From NCBI RefSeq assembly GCF_002101675.1, contig NZ_LQOY01000229.1:1-44634 (forward strand): a stretch of 44,634 bases of DNA, read 5' to 3'. Under the pieces are notes generated by a model. That model made no database searches. It was not told the DNA's origin and saw nothing but the letters and a program-made list of their open reading frames with translations. The position numbers were made by a program, and so were the translations under genes. Shown in pieces: positions 22,693 to 31,439 of this stretch (position 1 is its first letter; every line of letters begins with the position of its first letter). This stretch comes from Mycobacterium gordonae (GTDB taxonomy: Bacteria > Actinomycetota > Actinomycetes > Mycobacteriales > Mycobacteriaceae).

Positions 22693-23580
22693 TCAACGGG
22701 TTTCCAGCAGGCGCACCGATTGCTCGACGTGGTCGGGTAGCCGGTGGCGCGCGCGGATCACATCCGGTAGCGCGGCTGCCGCCTCGCGCAGCGCCTGCGT
22801 GTAAGCGCCGTCCTGGTTGTGGCGACATGCCGCCCAAACCAGGGCCGCGCCGGAGCGCAAACATCGGCTCAGCGGCCTGCGCAAACCTGCGGAGAGAGCG
22901 GTATTGCGCAGCACCCGTGCCTGTTCGGTGTGGCTGGTCTCGCGCACCGTGGACGGTTCGTGGTAGGCCACCAGCGCCCGGCAGAAGCACAGGTCCCAAC
23001 CCCCCGCGGCGAGATCCCAAGCAAGCAACTCTTCTTCGCCGCGGAAGTGCAGGATCGGGCTGAACCCGCCGGCCGCCTCGAAGGCGGTCTTGCGTACCAT
23101 CGCCGAGCAGGCCTGGAAACCAAGAATCGACGGGCCGGGCAACTGAGGGTCGCGCCCGAGAGGGCTGTCGGCAAGCTGGGCGACCAACGGGTCGTCGCGG
23201 TGCTGCGGATACACCACGGTGCGGGCGGCGAGCAACGCCACGGTGGCATAGCGGTCGAATACGGCCTCAGCCAGCCCGATGGCGTCGGGATCCCACCAGG
23301 AGTCGTCGTCACAGAACGCGACGTACGGTGTGTTGCATTGGGCTACACCGATATTGCGGGCCACCGCGCCTTCATTGCTGTCGAGGCACACGGTGGTCAC
23401 CCGCCCGGGATGCTGGGCCGCCACGCGGCGGACGGCGGCCACCGAATCATCCCGCGATGCGTTGTCCACCACGATGATCGGACATTTCGTGGTGCTCAGC
23501 AGCCGGTCCACCACCACGCGCAATTGCTCGGAACGGTCGCGTGTCGCGATGACGAATGAGGTTCGGGGCCGGCCCTTCAT
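22693..23580 (-). CDS. GT2-family glycosyltransferase
   Basis: 295 residues. It has the GT-A start RTSFVIATRDRSEQLRVVV, IIVVDNASRDDSVAAV, the metal-binding AFCDDDSWWDPDA (DDD at about residue 97) and FRGEEELLAWDLAAGGW. It is the only glycan gene on the minus strand and is divergent from the epimerase. The ATG at 23580 is chosen because the family begins here; a much longer in-frame extension (to 24054) is an antisense shadow of the epimerase. A SigF-type promoter precedes it (23592-23617). Confidence 0.86.
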   Translation of the reverse strand: MKGRPRTSFVIATRDRSEQLRVVVDRLLSTTKCPIIVVDNASRDDSVAAVRRVAAQHPGRVTTVCLDSNEGAVARNIGVAQCNTPYVAFCDDDSWWDPDAIGLAEAVFDRYATVALLAARTVVYPQHRDDPLVAQLADSPLGRDPQLPGPSILGFQACSAMVRKTAFEAAGGFSPILHFRGEEELLAWDLAAGGWDLCFCRALVAYHEPSTVRETSHTEQARVLRNTALSAGLRRPLSRCLRSGAALVWAACRHNQDGAYTQALREAAAALPDVIRARHRLPDHVEQSVRLLETR

Positions 23581-23591
23581 GCTCGCGGCGG

Positions 23592-23617
23592 CTACCCGGG
23601 GAATCTTCGCTCGAAAC
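23592..23617 (-). promoter_or_regulatory. SigF/SigB-type promoter of the GT2 gene
   Basis: Minus strand GTTT (23617-23614), 16-base spacer, GGGTAG (23597-23592), one mismatch. The ATG at 23580 follows 11 bases later. Confidence 0.58.
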
Positions 23618-23621
23618 CTGC

Positions 23622-23646
23622 GTTTCAGTGGGCGACTGCCGGGTAC
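23622..23646 (+). promoter_or_regulatory. SigF/SigB-type promoter of the epimerase and downstream cluster
   Basis: GTTT at 23622-23625, 15-base spacer, GGGTAC at 23641-23646: an exact consensus. The GTG at 23656 follows after 9 bases (leaderless pattern). It can drive the tightly overlapped genes up to 33666. Confidence 0.76.
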
Positions 23647-23655
23647 CACAGGCCG

Positions 23656-24627
23656 GTGCGTCCAATCTCGCGTGTTCTGGTCACCGGTGGTGCCGGATTC
23701 CTGGGCGAGCACCTGTGCGACCAGTTGCTCGGCGCCGGGGTCGAGGTGGTCAGCGTCGACGACCTGTCCACCGCGCGCGCGGCCGCCCCGCGCAGCAAGG
23801 CGCCGGGCTATCGTTTTGTGCGCCATGACATCTGCGATCCGGCGATCATCACCGAAATCGGGACCGCGTTCGACACGGTGTTCCACCTGGCGTCGCCGGC
23901 CTCGCCGGTTGACTACTACCGGCTGCCCATCGCCACGCTGCGGGCCGGCTCGGCCGGCACCGCCACCGCGCTGGAAATCGTGCAACGCGGCGGCGGGCGG
24001 CTGATCCTGGCGTCCACCAGTGAGGTCTATGGGGACCCCCAGCAACATCCGCAAAACGAACTATATTGGGGCAACGTCAATCCCGTCGGCCCGCGCAGCG
24101 TCTACGACGAAGCCAAGCGGTACGCCGAGGCGCTGGTATTCGCCTATCTGCGCGAGGGGCTGGCCGACATCGGCGTGGCGCGCATCTTCAACACCTACGG
24201 TCCCGGGATGCGCGCGCACGACGGCAGGATGGTCCCGACGTTCTGCCGCCAGGCGCTCAGTGGTGAACCGCTGACCGTCTCCGGGACCGGGCGCCAGACC
24301 CGGTCGCTGTGTTATGTCGACGACACGGTCGCGGGTCTGATTGCGTTGGCGCGCAGTAGTTTCAGCGGCCCGGTCAACATCGGTAACCCGACGGAGGTGA
24401 CGGTATTGGAGATCGCGGAGTTGATCCGGGACTTGGCGGGCAGCTCGGCACCCATCGAGTTCACGGCCGCGGCGGTCGATGACCCGCAGCGCCGCTGTCC
24501 CGATATCACTCTGGCCCAGGAACAGCTGGGCTGGGAGCCGACGGTTGAGTATCACGCGGGGCTGGCGACCACACTGCAGTGGTTCCGGATGACGACCGGG
24601 GCCGACAGTGCCCGGTTGGTGATGTAG
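23656..24627 (+). CDS. NAD-dependent sugar-nucleotide epimerase/decarboxylase (UDP-xylose-synthase-like)
   Basis: A 323-residue extended SDR. NAD binding is VLVTGGAGFLGEHL (7-20). The substrate loop is FHLASPASPVDYY, whose PASP block is typical of UDP-glucuronate decarboxylases. ASTSEVYGDP is followed by the catalytic YDEAK. ARIFNTYGPGMRAHDGRMVP also fits this branch. With the UDP-glucose 6-dehydrogenase at 32371 it would make UDP-xylose from UDP-glucose; that pairing is inference. The GTG start has no ribosome binding site and sits right behind a consensus stress promoter. Confidence 0.83.
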   Translation: MRPISRVLVTGGAGFLGEHLCDQLLGAGVEVVSVDDLSTARAAAPRSKAPGYRFVRHDICDPAIITEIGTAFDTVFHLASPASPVDYYRLPIATLRAGSAGTATALEIVQRGGGRLILASTSEVYGDPQQHPQNELYWGNVNPVGPRSVYDEAKRYAEALVFAYLREGLADIGVARIFNTYGPGMRAHDGRMVPTFCRQALSGEPLTVSGTGRQTRSLCYVDDTVAGLIALARSSFSGPVNIGNPTEVTVLEIAELIRDLAGSSAPIEFTAAAVDDPQRRCPDITLAQEQLGWEPTVEYHAGLATTLQWFRMTTGADSARLVM

Positions 24628-24635
24628 GGGGCGGC

Positions 24636-26276
24636 ATGCGAATTCTGGGTGTCAATGCGGTATTTCACGACTCGGCGGCGGCGCTGGTCGTCGATGGGCG
24701 GGTGGTGGCGGCCGCCGAAGAGGAGCGGTTCTCCCGGCGCAAGCATGGTAAGCAGGCGGTCCCGTTCTCCACCTGGGAACTGCCGGTAGCGGCCATCAAC
24801 TGGTGTCTGGCCGAGGCGGGGCTGGACGCCAACGACATCGACGCGATCGGGTACTCCTACGATCCCACATTGATGTACGAGGAGTTGACAAATACCGACG
24901 GGTTGGACCGGGACTGGGAGTTTCTGCGCACCTTGTATGCCCAACGGGCGCCGCGGTTCCTGGCTTCAGCGGTGCCAGGCCTGAACCCGGCTCTGGTGCG
25001 TCATGTCCGCCACCACGTCGCCCACGCCGCGTCCACGGCCTTGGCCTCCCCGCATCCCGACACGGCGGTGCTGGTGGTCGACGGCCGCGGCGAACGGGCG
25101 TCGATGCTGGCCGGGGTGTACCGCGATGGCAAGCTCGATGTGCTGGCCAGTCAGGAGCTTCCGCACTCACTCGGGCTGCTGTACGAAAGCCTCACCGAGC
25201 ACCTGGGTTTCGTCCGTTCCAGTGACGAGTACAAGGTCATGGCGATGGGCTCCTATGGTCGCCCGCGGTTCGTAGACGACGTGCGTCGGTGTGTATACGC
25301 CTGTGCTGACGGCGGATTTCGCACCGAACCGATCGACTGGGAGGCGCTGGCACCGCGGCGCCACCCGGGCTCCGAAGAGCTCGACCCGATACACGCGGAT
25401 CTGGCCTGCAGCGTGCAGTGCGTGATGGAAGAGGTGTTGCTGGACCTGGTCGCCTGGCTGAGAAGCCGCACGGACGAGGATGCGCTGTGTCTGGCCGGTG
25501 GAGTGGCGCTGAATTGTGTTGCGAACACCCGTATTCACGCCGAATCCGGGTTCGACCGGATCTGGGTGCAACCGGCTGCCGGTGACTCGGGCACCGCGCT
25601 GGGTGCGGCGCTGAGCGTGGCCGCGTCGTGTCGGGAGCCGATCGTCGCGATGCCGACGGCGCAGCTCGGCCGGGGCTGGAGCGACGATCAGATCAGGGCA
25701 ACGCTCGATGAGGCCGCCGTGAAATATGAACGGCCGCAGGATTTCCCGGGGGCGGTCGGCGACTTGTTGGCCGACGACAAGCTGATCGGCTGGTTCCAGG
25801 GCCGAGCCGAGTTCGGCCCGCGGGCGCTGGGGGGTCGCTCGCTGTTGGCCGACCCGCGGCGGTCCGCCAACCTCGAGCGGCTCAATGCGGTGAAGGGGCG
25901 CGAGCAGTTTCGCCCGGTCGCGCCCATGGTGCTGGCCGAGCGGGCCGGCGAGATCTTCTCCAGGGGCCCGCTGCCGAGCCCGTTCATGCTGTTCGTGCAC
26001 GACGTCGCGCCGGGGTGGCGGGACCGCATCCCGGCGGTCACTCACGTCGACGGCACCGCCCGGATCCAGACCGTCGACCGGAAGGACAACCCGCGCCTGC
26101 ACGCGACGATCAGTCGCTTCGCGCAGCACACCGGGGTGCCGGTGGTGGTCAACACCAGCTTCAACACGGCCGGCCGGCCGATGGTGGACACCCCCCGCGA
26201 CGCGCTCGAGGTGTTCGGGTCGTCGCCCATCGATGCGCTGGCCATCGGCCCGTACCTGGTGAGGAGGCAGTGGTGA
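24636..26276 (+). CDS. NodU/CmcH-type carbamoyltransferase
   Basis: 546 residues. The N-terminal Kae1-like domain has GVNAVFHDSAAALVVDG, the metal-binding HHVAHAASTAL and VLVVDGRGERAS. The middle has LCLAGGVALNCVANTRI. The C-terminal YrdC-like carbamoyltransferase part has FQGRAEFGPRALGGRSLLAD and VVNTSFNTAGRPMVDTP. These enzymes carbamoylate a hydroxyl of a sugar or antibiotic from carbamoyl phosphate via carbamoyl-adenylate. The ATG at 24636 is chosen since the family starts here. The next gene overlaps it by 4 bases (GTGA). Within this cluster the likely target is a glycan sugar, perhaps the heptose. Confidence 0.9.
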   Translation: MRILGVNAVFHDSAAALVVDGRVVAAAEEERFSRRKHGKQAVPFSTWELPVAAINWCLAEAGLDANDIDAIGYSYDPTLMYEELTNTDGLDRDWEFLRTLYAQRAPRFLASAVPGLNPALVRHVRHHVAHAASTALASPHPDTAVLVVDGRGERASMLAGVYRDGKLDVLASQELPHSLGLLYESLTEHLGFVRSSDEYKVMAMGSYGRPRFVDDVRRCVYACADGGFRTEPIDWEALAPRRHPGSEELDPIHADLACSVQCVMEEVLLDLVAWLRSRTDEDALCLAGGVALNCVANTRIHAESGFDRIWVQPAAGDSGTALGAALSVAASCREPIVAMPTAQLGRGWSDDQIRATLDEAAVKYERPQDFPGAVGDLLADDKLIGWFQGRAEFGPRALGGRSLLADPRRSANLERLNAVKGREQFRPVAPMVLAERAGEIFSRGPLPSPFMLFVHDVAPGWRDRIPAVTHVDGTARIQTVDRKDNPRLHATISRFAQHTGVPVVVNTSFNTAGRPMVDTPRDALEVFGSSPIDALAIGPYLVRRQW

Positions 26277-27766
26277 CGCTCGACTACGCGATCGTGATCC
26301 CGAGCATCGGACGTGAGTCGTTGCGCTGCCTGCTGACGGCTCTGGCCAAGGGGTGCGGGCCCCCGCCGACCGAGGTCGTCGTGGTGGATGACGGGCGGGA
26401 GCCGGGCTCCGTTGCCGCCGTGGCCGGCGAATTCCCGGTGCGGGTGGTCTGCAGTGGTGGGCGGGGACCGGCGGCGGCCCGCAACGTCGGTTGGCGCGCA
26501 ACCACCTGCCCGTGGGTGTGCTTCCTGGACGACGACGTGGTGCCTCATCCGCTCTGGAAGGCGGTGGTGGTTGCCGACCTGGAGGCGGCCGGGGCGGTCG
26601 GGGCGGCGGCCTCCCAGGCGATCATCGAGGTCCCGCGGACGGGTTCCGGCAGGCCATCCGATGACGAGCGACGCACCCTGCAGCTGGCCGAGGCGCAGTG
26701 GATCACCGCCGACATGGCTTACCGCCGCGAGGTGCTGATCGCCGTCGGCGGCTTCGACGAACGTTTTCCCCGCGCGTACCGCGAGGACTCCGATCTGGCG
26801 CTGCGGGTGGTCGCGGCCGGCGGCACCATCGTGGGCGGAGATCGCCGCTGCACACACCCGGTCGCCCCGGCGACCCGGTGGTCGAGCGTGCGGGCGCAGA
26901 TAGGCAACCGCGACAACGCCCTGATGCGGCGCAAGCACGGACCGGCCTGGCGCACACTTGTCGGCGAGGGACCGGGCAGAATGCCCGAGCACCTGGCCAC
27001 CACGACCGCCGGTGCCCTCGCCCTCGGAGCCGCATTGTTGCGTCGTGGACCACTGGCGCGCCGCGCGGCCACGGTGTGGTCGCTGCTCACGGCGGATTTC
27101 GCGTCGCGGCGCTGGCTGAACGGGCCGCTGACATGGCGCGAGGCCGTCCGGATGTTGGTCTCGAGTGCGGCCATTCCGCCGGTGGCAGTATGGCACCGGC
27201 TGGCCGGTGAGTGGACGTTCCGCGGGGCCCGCCGCGATCCGCCGCTGGCAGTGCTGCTCGACCGCGACGACACGATCATCGTCGACCGGCCGTATCTCAA
27301 CGACCCGGCCGGCGTCGAGCCCACTCGCGGCGCCGATCGCGCACTGGGCCGCCTGCGCCGGCGCGGTCTGCTGCTCGCCGTGGTCACCAACCAGTCGGGC
27401 GTGGCCCGCGGCCTGATCAGTCCGGAGCAACTCACCGAGGTCAACGCGCGAGTCAACGAGGTGCTGGGCCCCTTCGATTCGTGGCAGGTCTGCGTGCACG
27501 GCGAGACCGACGGGTGTCGTTGCCGCAAGCCGCAGCCCGGGATGGTGCTGGCCGCCGCCGAAGCCCTGGCGGTGCCCCCGTCGCGGTGTGTGCTGATCGG
27601 CGACACGGGTGGGGACGTGCAGGCGGCACTGGCCGCCGAGGCTCAGGCGGTGCTGGTGCCCACCCGACGCACTTTGCCGGCCGAAATCGAGCACGCGCAG
27701 ACGTCGGCCCGGGTGGCCGCGTCGCTGAACGACGCGGTCTCCCTGGTACTGCGGGAGTGCCGGTGA
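26273..27766 (+). CDS. GT2 glycosyltransferase fused to a GmhB-like HAD phosphatase
   Basis: 497 residues. Residues 1 to about 230 are a GT-A glycosyltransferase (DYAIVIPSIGRESLRCLL, VVVDDG, DDD at 86-88 in FLDDDVV, FPRAYREDSDLALRV). A linker with helices covers 240-320. From 326 a HAD-IIIA phosphatase follows: LLDRDDTIIV (Asp330, Asp332), VVTNQSGVARG, the zinc loop Cys407-His409-Cys415-Cys417 (CVHGETDGCRC) and LIGDTGGDVQAA. The zinc loop is the mark of heptose-1,7-bisphosphate phosphatase GmhB. The usual DxDGT is DRDDT here. GTG start, 4-base overlaps on both sides. The fusion links heptose precursor synthesis to transfer. Confidence 0.86.
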   Translation: MTLDYAIVIPSIGRESLRCLLTALAKGCGPPPTEVVVVDDGREPGSVAAVAGEFPVRVVCSGGRGPAAARNVGWRATTCPWVCFLDDDVVPHPLWKAVVVADLEAAGAVGAAASQAIIEVPRTGSGRPSDDERRTLQLAEAQWITADMAYRREVLIAVGGFDERFPRAYREDSDLALRVVAAGGTIVGGDRRCTHPVAPATRWSSVRAQIGNRDNALMRRKHGPAWRTLVGEGPGRMPEHLATTTAGALALGAALLRRGPLARRAATVWSLLTADFASRRWLNGPLTWREAVRMLVSSAAIPPVAVWHRLAGEWTFRGARRDPPLAVLLDRDDTIIVDRPYLNDPAGVEPTRGADRALGRLRRRGLLLAVVTNQSGVARGLISPEQLTEVNARVNEVLGPFDSWQVCVHGETDGCRCRKPQPGMVLAAAEALAVPPSRCVLIGDTGGDVQAALAAEAQAVLVPTRRTLPAEIEHAQTSARVAASLNDAVSLVLRECR

Positions 27767-28782
27767 GCACGGCGGTGGTGGCGCGCCTCGACAGCGCCGG
27801 CGACGTGCTCATCGCCGGCCCGGCGGTGCGCGCCGTCGCGGCCCAGCACGACCGGGTGACGTTGCTGGTGGGTCCGCGCGGCCGGGCCGCCGCGGAACTA
27901 CTGCCGGACGTCGACGAAATCGTGGAGTGGCAGGCGCCGTGGGTCGACTTCGACTCACCGGAACTCACCGCCTCCCACGCCGAAGCCCTGATCAAACAGC
28001 TGCGCGACATCGCGCCGGCGCGGATGTACATTTTGACGTCGTTTCACCAGTCGCCGCTGCCGCTGGCGCTGCTGGCCCGGATGGCCTCGGTGCCGTGGGT
28101 GGGCGCCATCTGCGTCGACTACCCCGGCGCTCTGCTGGACCTACGGCACCAGGTGCCCAGTGGTGTCCCGGAGCCCGAGCGCGCGCTGTCCCTGGCGCAT
28201 GCCGCCGGGTGCGCGTTGCCGGCGGGCGACGACGGCGCCTTGCGGATCCGATCCCTGGATCCGTTGCCGCCGGAGCTGGCGGCCGCGATCGGCACCGACC
28301 CGTTCGTGGTCTTCCATCCCGGAGCCGCGGTGGCGGCGCGGCGGCCCAGTGAGCGGCGCAGTGCGGCGATGGTGGCCGCTCTGGTCGCCGACGGCTATCG
28401 GGTGGTGGTAACCGGCGGCGCCGATGAGGCCGAGCTGACCGCCGCGGTCGCGGCGGACCTGGCCGTCGACCTCGGCGGGCGAACCAGCCTCGCCGAACTG
28501 GCGGCGGTGTTCGCTGCGGCTGGCGTCGTGGTCGTTCCGAACACCGGTCCCGCCCACCTGGCGGCGGCGGTCGGGGCGCAGATCGTGTCGCTGTTCGCCC
28601 CCGTGGTCCCGGCGGCGCAGTGGGGCCCGTACGGGCGGCGGGTCACTCTGCTGGGCGACCAGGACGCGCCGTGTCGAGGCAGCCGCGCGCGGGAGTGCCC
28701 GGTATCAGGTCATCCATGTTTAGACGGAATCACCGATGCAGAACTGCTTGCGGCGGTGCGGCGTAGAGGAGGACAGCCATGA
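27763..28782 (+). CDS. GT9-family glycosyltransferase (heptosyltransferase-like)
   Basis: 339 residues. The N-terminal STAVVARLDSAGDVLIAGPAVRAVA is the acceptor-binding start of ADP-heptose:LPS heptosyltransferases. The C-terminal part has VVFHPGAAVAARRPSERR and VVVPNTGPAHLAAAVGAQIVSLF, the nucleotide-heptose binding region. GTG start overlapping the GT2-HAD stop by 4 bases; 4-base overlap with gmhA after it. Its presence between GmhB-like and GmhA genes suggests transfer of ADP-heptose, although mycobacteria have no LPS, so the acceptor must differ. Confidence 0.85.
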   Translation: MSTAVVARLDSAGDVLIAGPAVRAVAAQHDRVTLLVGPRGRAAAELLPDVDEIVEWQAPWVDFDSPELTASHAEALIKQLRDIAPARMYILTSFHQSPLPLALLARMASVPWVGAICVDYPGALLDLRHQVPSGVPEPERALSLAHAAGCALPAGDDGALRIRSLDPLPPELAAAIGTDPFVVFHPGAAVAARRPSERRSAAMVAALVADGYRVVVTGGADEAELTAAVAADLAVDLGGRTSLAELAAVFAAAGVVVVPNTGPAHLAAAVGAQIVSLFAPVVPAAQWGPYGRRVTLLGDQDAPCRGSRARECPVSGHPCLDGITDAELLAAVRRRGGQP

Positions 28783-29348
28783 TCGAAGCCCATTTCGGCG
28801 CCTTGCGCGAAGCGGTCAGTCGTACCAGTGCGGACGCGACCCGGTTGCGTTGGTGGGGGCGGCAGCTGGCGGCGGTGCTGTCCGGTGGCGGCCGGTTGCT
28901 GGCGTGCGGCAACGGGGGAAGCGCCGCCGAGGCGCAACACCTGACCGCCGAACTCGTCGGACGATTCCAAGGCGAGCGAGTTCCGTTGTCCGCCATCGCG
29001 TTACACGCGGACACGTCGGCGTTGACGGCGATCGCCAATGACTACGGCACCGAGGAGATTTTCGCCCGTGGCGTTCGTGCTCATGGCCGGCCCGGGGACG
29101 TCCTGGTGGCCTTGTCCACCAGTGGCAGCAGCCGGAACGTGCTGGCGGCGGTGAAGGCCGCCCACGACATCGGGATGGTCACCTGGGCGCTGACCGGTCC
29201 GGCGCCCAACCAGCTGGCTGCCATGTGTCATGAGGCGATCTGCGTCGACGCTCCGTCGTCGGCCACCGTGCAGGAAGTTCACCTGGTGCTGGTTCACGGC
29301 CTGTGTATGGCGGTCGATGACGTAATGCTGGCATCGGAGTCATCGTGA
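28779..29348 (+). CDS. gmhA: Sedoheptulose-7-phosphate isomerase, GmhA-like SIS-domain protein
   Basis: A 189-residue single SIS domain. The motifs are LLACGNGGSAAEAQHLTAEL, the catalytic-region Glu residues, GRPGDVLVALSTSGSSRNVL and VQEVHLVLVHGLC, all as in E. coli GmhA. It converts sedoheptulose 7-phosphate to D-glycero-D-manno-heptose 7-phosphate, the first heptose step. ATG overlapped by the GT9 stop (ATGA) and followed by hldE with a 4-base overlap, so strict coupling. Confidence 0.9.
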   Translation: MIEAHFGALREAVSRTSADATRLRWWGRQLAAVLSGGGRLLACGNGGSAAEAQHLTAELVGRFQGERVPLSAIALHADTSALTAIANDYGTEEIFARGVRAHGRPGDVLVALSTSGSSRNVLAAVKAAHDIGMVTWALTGPAPNQLAAMCHEAICVDAPSSATVQEVHLVLVHGLCMAVDDVMLASESS

Positions 29349-30760
29349 CTTCGCTTGTCATCGTGGGTGATTCGATGCTCGACATCGACATCGAGGGATC
29401 GGCGAGCCGGCTGAGTCCGGAGGCGCCGGTTCCGGTGGTCGATGCCGAGCGCGTCGCGCAGCGCCCGGGTGGGGCAGGCCTGGCCGCGCTGCTCGCAGCC
29501 CGGACCGAAACCGGGGTCGTGCTGATCACCGGCATTGCCGAGGATGATGCGGGCCGGCAACTGCGCGCGCTGCTGAGCACCGCCGGAGTTCGGGTACTCG
29601 GACTGCCGGTGAGTGGAAACACGGTGACCAAGACCAGGATTCGGGCCAGGGGCCAGTCGATGCTGCGACTCGACCGCGGTGACGGCACCGCGGTCAGCCG
29701 TCCGCTGTCTCGCGAGGTGTCCGAAGCGCTCGCCGGCGCCGGGGCGATCTGCGTCGCTGATTACGGCGCCGGAATCACCGCGCTGCCCGAGATCCGGGAG
29801 GTGTTGACCCGGCTGGCTGCCGAGATTCCGGTGGTCTGGGATCCGCATCCGCGTGGTGCCGCACCGGTGCCCGGTTGCGCGATGGTGACACCGAATCAGG
29901 ATGAAGCACAACGCTTTTGCACAGAACAGCGACCCGGCGAGATGGGCGAAGTCTTGCGGCGGCGATGGGACGCCGACGCGGTATGCATCACCCGCGGCTC
30001 CCGCGGCGCCGAGCTGCACCGCCGGGACGGGGGTGCGCACCGCATCGGTGTCGGACAACTCGCCGCGGCGGGCAGCAGTCCCTCCGATGTCTGCGGAGCG
30101 GGCGACCGGTTCGCAGTCGCCCTCGCCACGGCGTTGGGCGGCGGCGCCGATCCGGAGGCGGCCGCGACGACCGCGGTAGCCGATGCCGCCCGGTTCGTCG
30201 CCACCGGCGGCGCCGCCGCGGTCGCGACTGCGGTACCCGCACGAGGGCCCGATCTTGTGGTCGCGCAACGTCAACGACAGGACCCGATGGAAGTCGACGC
30301 GGTCGCTCTGGCGGCACGGCTGCGCCGGGAGGGTCGCACGGTGGTCGCCACCGGCGGTTGCTTCGACCTGTTGCACACCGGGCACATCCGGCTGCTTCGA
30401 CAGGCCCGTGATCTCGGTGACGCCTTGATCGTGCTGGTCAATTCCGACGCGTCGGTGCGCGCCTTGAAGGGAGCCGGGCGCCCGGTGATGGGTGACGCTG
30501 ACCGCGCCCGGGTGCTGGCGGCCCTCGCGTGTGTCGACGCGGTGGCACTGTTCGACGGTCCCACCCCGGAGCACCCGTTGGCGTCGCTGCGTCCTGACAT
30601 CTGGGTGAAGGGTGGCGACTACACCGCCGACGATCTGCCGGAGGCCGCCGTAGTGCGCCGGTTCGGCGGCGAGGTCGTCATCCTGCCCACCGTCGCCGGC
30701 TACTCCTCATCCCGATTGATCGCGGCGGCCAGTGCGCCGTCCACCGACGAAAGGCAGTGA
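29345..30760 (+). CDS. hldE: HldE-like bifunctional heptose-7-phosphate kinase / heptose-1-phosphate adenylyltransferase
   Basis: 471 residues with both domains. The PfkB kinase (about 1-300) has VIVGDSMLDIDIEG, SRLSPEAPVPVV, RPGGAG, and the catalytic DVCGAGDRFAV (GAGD at about 251-254). The nucleotidyltransferase (about 325-471) has GGCFDLLHTGHIRLL (His344, His347 of HxGH), LIVLVNSDASVRALKG and DIWVKGGDY. This is the order of E. coli HldE, which leads to ADP-D-glycero-beta-D-manno-heptose. It differs from the GDP-heptose route (hddA) known from M. tuberculosis Rv0113-Rv0115. GTG start with a 4-base overlap. Confidence 0.9.
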   Translation: MTSLVIVGDSMLDIDIEGSASRLSPEAPVPVVDAERVAQRPGGAGLAALLAARTETGVVLITGIAEDDAGRQLRALLSTAGVRVLGLPVSGNTVTKTRIRARGQSMLRLDRGDGTAVSRPLSREVSEALAGAGAICVADYGAGITALPEIREVLTRLAAEIPVVWDPHPRGAAPVPGCAMVTPNQDEAQRFCTEQRPGEMGEVLRRRWDADAVCITRGSRGAELHRRDGGAHRIGVGQLAAAGSSPSDVCGAGDRFAVALATALGGGADPEAAATTAVADAARFVATGGAAAVATAVPARGPDLVVAQRQRQDPMEVDAVALAARLRREGRTVVATGGCFDLLHTGHIRLLRQARDLGDALIVLVNSDASVRALKGAGRPVMGDADRARVLAALACVDAVALFDGPTPEHPLASLRPDIWVKGGDYTADDLPEAAVVRRFGGEVVILPTVAGYSSSRLIAAASAPSTDERQ

Positions 30761-30761
30761 C

Positions 30762-31439
30762 ATGAACGTACTCATCACCGGGGGCTCGTCCGGGCTGGGC
30801 GCCAGCGCCGCGGCCGCAGTGGTGCAGCGCGGTGGAGTGCCGCTGATTCTCGACAAGAAGCCGCCGGCCGCCGACGTCCCCTATGTCGCCTGCGATCTGG
30901 CCGACACCGCGGCCGTGGAAGCCGCCGTCGAGTCGCTGGCCGATCTCGTCGACGGCCGCATCACCGGGCTGTTCACCGCGGCCGGAATCGATTCGTGCGG
31001 CACGCTGGAACAGGTCCCGGCCAAGGAGTGGGAACAGGTCATCGCCGTCAACCTGGTCGGCACGGCCGCCGTCGTCCGTGCCGCGCTGCCCTACCTGAAA
31101 GCCACCAACGGGCGCATCGTGACCTGCGCCTCCACCCTGGGCATCAAGGCGGTCAGCGATGCGACCGCTTACTGCGCGTCCAAGTTCGGGGTGGTCGGAT
31201 TTACCCGGGCGCTGGCGGCCGAACTCGCCGGCGAGGTGGGCGTCACCCTGCTGATCCCCGGCGGCATGCACACCCCTTTCTTCGACGGGCGCACCGAGCA
31301 GTACAAGCCACCCGCCGACGCCAAACTCAACCAACCCGAAAACGTCGCCGAGACGGTACTTTTCGCGCTGTCTCAGCCAGCCGGTTGTGAGATCCGTGAG
31401 ATGGTGGTGTGCGCCCCGACGGAGTCGTCGTGGCCGTGA
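30762..31439 (+). CDS. Classical short-chain dehydrogenase/reductase
   Basis: 225 residues. NAD(P) binding is VLITGGSSGLGASAA (3-17), the central motif GLFTAAGID stands for NNAG, and the catalytic Ser-Tyr-Lys is TCASTLGI with YCASK (Tyr137, Lys141). The C-terminal region is GGMHTPFFDGRTEQYKP. It is too short for the epimerase HldD, so it is probably a ketoreductase or oxidase acting on a sugar or nucleotide-sugar of the cluster. The ATG has GAAAGGCAG upstream; it starts 1 base after the hldE stop and overlaps the next GT9 by 4 bases. Confidence 0.84.
   Translation: MNVLITGGSSGLGASAAAAVVQRGGVPLILDKKPPAADVPYVACDLADTAAVEAAVESLADLVDGRITGLFTAAGIDSCGTLEQVPAKEWEQVIAVNLVGTAAVVRAALPYLKATNGRIVTCASTLGIKAVSDATAYCASKFGVVGFTRALAAELAGEVGVTLLIPGGMHTPFFDGRTEQYKPPADAKLNQPENVAETVLFALSQPAGCEIREMVVCAPTESSWP

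Noticed and set aside
22693..24054. 453-residue version of the GT2 protein
   Set aside because: The first 158 residues are antisense to the epimerase and composed of low-complexity Arg/Gly/Asp; the GT2 family starts at 23580 behind a promoter.
26042..27694. 550-residue open frame antisense to the GT2-HAD gene
   Set aside because: No domain pattern, high His/Arg/Gln content typical of antisense of GC-rich genes; the sense strand has clear motifs.
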